64,000 nucleotides of DNA from Kalaharituber pfeilii. Taxonomy: Eukaryota; Ascomycota; Pezizomycetes; Pezizales; Pezizaceae. Positions 59,901 to 64,000 of this stretch are shown here, piece by piece. Where the stretch lies: contig WHUZ01000006.1 of the NCBI GenBank assembly GCA_015179045.1, positions 682,001 through 746,000 of the forward strand, given 5' to 3'. The translations under genes and the position numbers were made by a program. The notes beneath the pieces are model-generated. The model ran no database searches. It was not told the DNA's origin and worked only from the letters and a program-made list of their open reading frames with translations. Position 1 is the first letter of the stretch. Each line of letters starts with the position of its first letter.

Positions 59901-62900
59901 AATGTGAATTTGGAAGGAATCAAGATGTGCGAAATTCGGCGATCGGCATGCAACCCTGCCCGCATTTGACTAGAATTTGTTTCCCACCAGTTAGAAAAGC
60001 TGGGCGATATTACGACAATGTAGGAAATCTCCACAGGAATTGCACTCAAGCCCCTCAGCTATGTGCACGGTTATCAAAGCTAATAATCTATCCAGACTGG
60101 ATTGTACCCGGAGATGCGTATTGCCTGGGATGGGTGCCGAAATTGGCTGATTGCATTTATATATCGATAGGGAAGGGCAGGGGTTTTCGCGGGGGTCTAG
60201 CGGGGGGCTTGTGGGGGCTTCGAGTATTGGAGTGCAAGGGAACGACTGGTAGTCCTGATACGAAGGTGGGCACCTCCTTAACACTCTGCTCACCCATTGC
60301 CCACTACAGCAACAACTCTCCAGCGGTAGATTAAGTTTTAATAGAGCAATTGTCCGGCTGGAAATACGCATCGATATATTGTTACCTCAGGCACTGATGA
60401 AGTCGAAGTTGAAGTACTCCAGGCCCCGCTAACGACCTGTGCTCGAGTATCTGTTGTATCAGTACATATCAGCTATGAACACACCTGCATAGTCATAGCA
60501 CGTGTTACATCAAGTAATATTTTTGAAGTAGTGCATCCAATCAAAACCCCGACTCATCCTGCTATATATATTAGCAAAGGATGTGCATGATGAAAGACAG
60601 AATAGTATTTAAGAGTGCACTAGATTCAATGCAAGCATGCGGTGCAGCTGCACCATCGAGTCATGGTTATGCTGGGAGAACGCTGTAAGCTGCACGAAGG
60701 ATCCGAAAGTAAGGTACCAGCTATTCTGTAGCCCCAAGACCTTTTTCTAAGTATTTGGAGTAAGTGAAGATGCAATAACACCGCCTAATTCCCCGCTCTA
60801 CGAACTTAACAAAGACGTAATACATATCACAGGAAATCATATTAAATACGAATGTAGTTCCGGAAGTCCACTTTGGAGCAGATACAGTCTTTCTTAGTAA
60901 GCCGTCGGTTTTTACACGATTGTGATAACAGAGCTTAGTATAACCTAGTTCAGCTGAGGACGTCGCAAAGTAGTTGAAAGTTAAATGTAGAAGCAAGCCA
61001 CCTGCCATACGAATATTTTATATTGTCAATTGTATGCAGCAATATATCCATCAGCTGCCGCGAGGGCAGGAGAGTTGATTACGAGGCTGGGCTAGTATAC
61101 TATCTTGAGTACGTCTATAACAAGACTCGGTGTCACTACTTTGACGTTAATTGCAAAGACCTACATGCATGACGAAGATTCCTTGCTCGTACAAATTTAG
61201 TATTCATTTCCATGCATGCATGCATACACAACAGAGTGACTATTAGTGGCTTTATTGCTTTGTTGACAATACCCATGTCTCCACTGATGTCGTCGTACTT
61301 GGCCATCACCTACATCTACTCCAATGGAAAGCAACTGTTGTCAATTGGCAGACGTTCTAAAGATGGCCTGTCCATAGATTTATTGAGGCACTTGATAGTA
61401 GTGTCCTCTCGTTATTTCCTTCTTATTTCTTGACTCTTCTTAGTCCTTTCTAACACTATTTGTACATTTTACCTACTTTTGAACTATAACTAGCTATGCA
61501 GAATTTAAAAACTAATGCCATTGAACTTCAAGACTTGAAATGAGGTTAATATCAAGATGAAGAATCTTCTCATGTATGACTGTCATAATCAGTGCTAGTA
61601 ATTGTTAGCCACGACTACTCAGGTCTTAAATACCTGCTGAGTCAGAAGAGTAAGGTCAGCGTCCCATACTCTGATGTGATTCTAGTTTGCATAATTTTGA
61701 TACATACGGACGAAACCTCAATTGAGCAACAGGAGACAGTAATCATTAGTACCCCTCACTGCAGGAGACGTCGCAGCTCTGTTCTCGTACCACTTGCCAT
61801 GCTGAATTGCTGCGGTCCTAATTAATTGTAGTACTGAGGTGACAGGTGATCTCAGGTAGAGGTTCCAGGGTCGTACTGAACAAGAAAAAAGGATAATGCC
61901 TTATCAAATCAAACTCACTCACATACATATCGTATGCATGTTTGAAAGTAGGGCAGCACAGATACTAGCGTACGCGGGAATAGAGTCCGCTCCCCCTATC
62001 TTGACAGTTAACTGAGTAACAATGCTCTCCTGGCGGAGGCTTCTATGTCTTACAATGTAATTGCCAAATTAGATCTTGTGGCAGCTTTTTGGTATCAAGG
62101 ACTCTATGGTGGCAGGAGTGCTGATCCCCCAACTTCCGTTGGGCATGCATGGACTGTGAAGCTAGGTTTGATCGAAATAGTGGATCACCGCTGCCAATGC
62201 TATTTTGCACTCTCTGAATGTGGAACTAGCTTCCCCGCAGGCTGTGACCTGCTAGGAATATTGCAGTAGGCACTTTGAAGACCCTATCAACAGCTTTAGT
62301 CAAAAGGAGGTTGATAAAGAAGTTAAGAAATCTGACGTCTAACCACCTGAGTTTTTCTCATCGATCCTGCATAATATTTAGCCCACATTGTACATGAAAT
62401 AAATCCTAGTGAATACGATCTTGTCACTCGCTTGTTACATCAATTAATAATCAATTACTTTTTTTGGTAAATTTGAAAAATGACTGCCCATGTGAGTCTA
62501 TAATTGCTTATCCTAGCCCCAACGATAGGACAGCACTCCTCGTCGCCTATCCTAGTCAAGAAAGGACTCCAAGCATTTCCAGGTCGTATCAGAAGATAGA
62601 ACAAAAATTAAATTTTCTAAAAAAAAAGGGGGAAGGGGAGGGAGAAGGAGATAGCATAGAGCTGAGCATCAGGGTTGTTATTGAGATCCTAAGCTGCAGT
62701 CAATTCTGCTTTATCACTTCTAAAGATCAAGTGTGGAGTATTTTTTATACTAATCTCGAGTAATCATTTTAGTGAATAACACATTTAGGTGGTGCAGTGC
62801 TTGCCTCTCTTCTTTTATTCGCTTTTATTCCTGTCTACCGATACGAGGTACTTATAATCCGGATACGTTGAAGGCCAAGGTCTCAAAGGGATATTAGGTC

Positions 62901-63811
62901 CAGAATATCCGTAGAAGCCTTTGGGATGCCGTACCTTGTACATTCAGGAGCCTATAGTACGGCAGTAAGCAGTGCGTCCCGACGATCTCGGCTATCTCAA
63001 TTATTACCTAGTCCCACGCGAGTTGAAGGCTAACTACTGATTCTAATACTTATCCCTCCAGGGTTATCGAGATGCTCTTCAATGTGTTGTAGAAAGACTC
63101 ATTTCATTGATTATGTTCAAGCATTCGGATATGAAGGAAGAAATCAATCAAAGTATGTCTGTCTGGGCGTGCGACATGGGATGGAAACCTGCACAAACAT
63201 AGAATAACCGCATGAAGTTTATAAGTTGCCTCTTACATAAAGTTGTATTTCCTGAGAAAAAGAAAGGTGTGGTAGCTTACTACAAGAGTTCCTATAACAT
63301 TTAGAGGGCTCATGAATCTCCGGTTGTCTTAATGGGAAATTAAATATTAGTATATTTGCTACAATCAATTTATACGAGGTTAAAGGTTGCAATTCTCTGA
63401 GGCACACAAGTTATAGTACTCTGAGGAGTAGGTAATGCATATATAGACTTATTGGAAACTTGGTAGTGTTGATTCAGCGACGCTGTTTTCTTTTCTAAGT
63501 ACTGACATTATAACGTTGGTTATCAAAAGCTATATTCACATAAAAATTTTGCCACCATTTAAGGTTCTTGTGCTGCGGTAATACGCCATGTTGATGTTCT
63601 ATCTTAGGCTATTTAGTAGATCCTCCGTTGCTATACTTACTGCCCTCCCCCTGATCCTGCGTGGAAGGAACACGAGCCACGTACCAATGCTCTGGATAGC
63701 TAACCCAACCAGTGAAACTAGATTGTACTCGTGTCACAACGAGAGAAAGGCAATACATCTGGCTCTTCATGATGATCGGACAAATTGTTGATATGTCAAA
63801 GGTTAATATAA

Positions 63812-63861
<50 letters not shown>

Positions 63862-64000
63862 AAAATTTTTTTTTCTTAAGCATCAATAAAAGTCGAGATT
63901 CAAAAGGTGGGGAGGGTTTCAGAGCCGGCTGCAGAATAGGGCATGTACTGTAATAAGATGTATTTGCATCGTTATTTGTCTGGTAGTTGTTGGATTAGCC
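53387..64000. other. 10.6-kb gene desert at the right end
   Basis: No gene is resolved. Open frames up to 209 codons (55093-55722) are composed of skewed or repetitive DNA and match no family. 54600-55100 holds diverged tandem copies of a ~140-bp unit. From about 57 kb on, the DNA is A/T-rich with many TpA steps, as in decayed transposon DNA. Poly-A tracts lie near 56950-56976 and 63813-63859 (A47). Confidence 0.55.
54778..55060. repeat. Diverged tandem repeat, unit about 140 bp
   Basis: Two neighbouring segments share, in the same order, a GTCGTACAC block, a GGCGC block, a TGGG-AG-CCCGT block, a GGCTG block and an AGCTGTAAA block (first copy from about 54778, second from about 54918). Identity is partial, so the duplication is old. 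Confidence 0.5.

Overview
The window looks like nuclear DNA of a filamentous ascomycete (Pezizomycotina). It carries 14 protein genes that I can assemble exon by exon. Their introns are mostly 45-110 nt, GT-AG, with CTAAC/CTGAC-like branch sites. Several families are typical of filamentous fungi: a Pls1-like tetraspanin, NIMA kinase, an X325/Bim1-like copper protein, Ctr transporter, FRE-type metalloreductase and fungal Mcm1. Long gene-free stretches rich in A/T and G/C homopolymers and small inverted-repeat elements suggest a repeat-rich genome. An early-diverging class such as Pezizomycetes or Orbiliomycetes would fit, but that is only a guess.

Layout. 0.9-7.1 kb: mcm1 (-) and a tetraspanin (+), separated by a GC-skewed, gene-free 4.3 kb. 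8.7-17.8 kb: a FRE-family metalloreductase (-), a Ctr copper transporter (+), snRNP SmD1 (-) and a secreted, GPI-anchored X325/Bim1-like copper-binding protein (-). 18.9-25.8 kb: one large gene for the RNA/DNA helicase Sen1 (-). 25.9-29.5 kb: no gene resolved. 29.6-31.4 kb: an intronless, disordered protein of unknown function (+). 31.4-40.5 kb: gene desert with a (GAT)36 microsatellite, a 385-bp MITE and a 1.49-kb element with ~200-bp terminal inverted repeats. 40.5-45.9 kb: an ankyrin/double-BTB protein (-) divergent from NIMA kinase (+). 46.7-48.0 kb: a doubtful small gene (-) and an Fmp46-like mitochondrial redox protein (+). 48.7-52.3 kb: Nup53 (-) divergent from a La-motif/xRRM protein of the LARP7/Pof8 telomerase type (+). 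52.8-53.2 kb: an Hsp9/Hsp12 stress protein (-). 53.3-64.0 kb: no gene resolved.

Functional themes. The most coherent local group is the metal-uptake set in 9 kb: a reductase that could make Cu(I)/Fe(II), a Cu(I) channel, and a cell-surface copper-binding protein of the family shown in Cryptococcus to work with Ctr1. The other genes are core cell functions: transcription (Mcm1, Sen1), splicing (SmD1), mitosis (NimA), nuclear pore (Nup53) and probable telomerase RNP (LARP7/Pof8). The metalloreductase has two apparent one-base frameshifts, both in G runs near its 3' end, which I read as probable assembly errors or recent lesions. No tRNA, rRNA, CRISPR or telomeric repeat was recognised.
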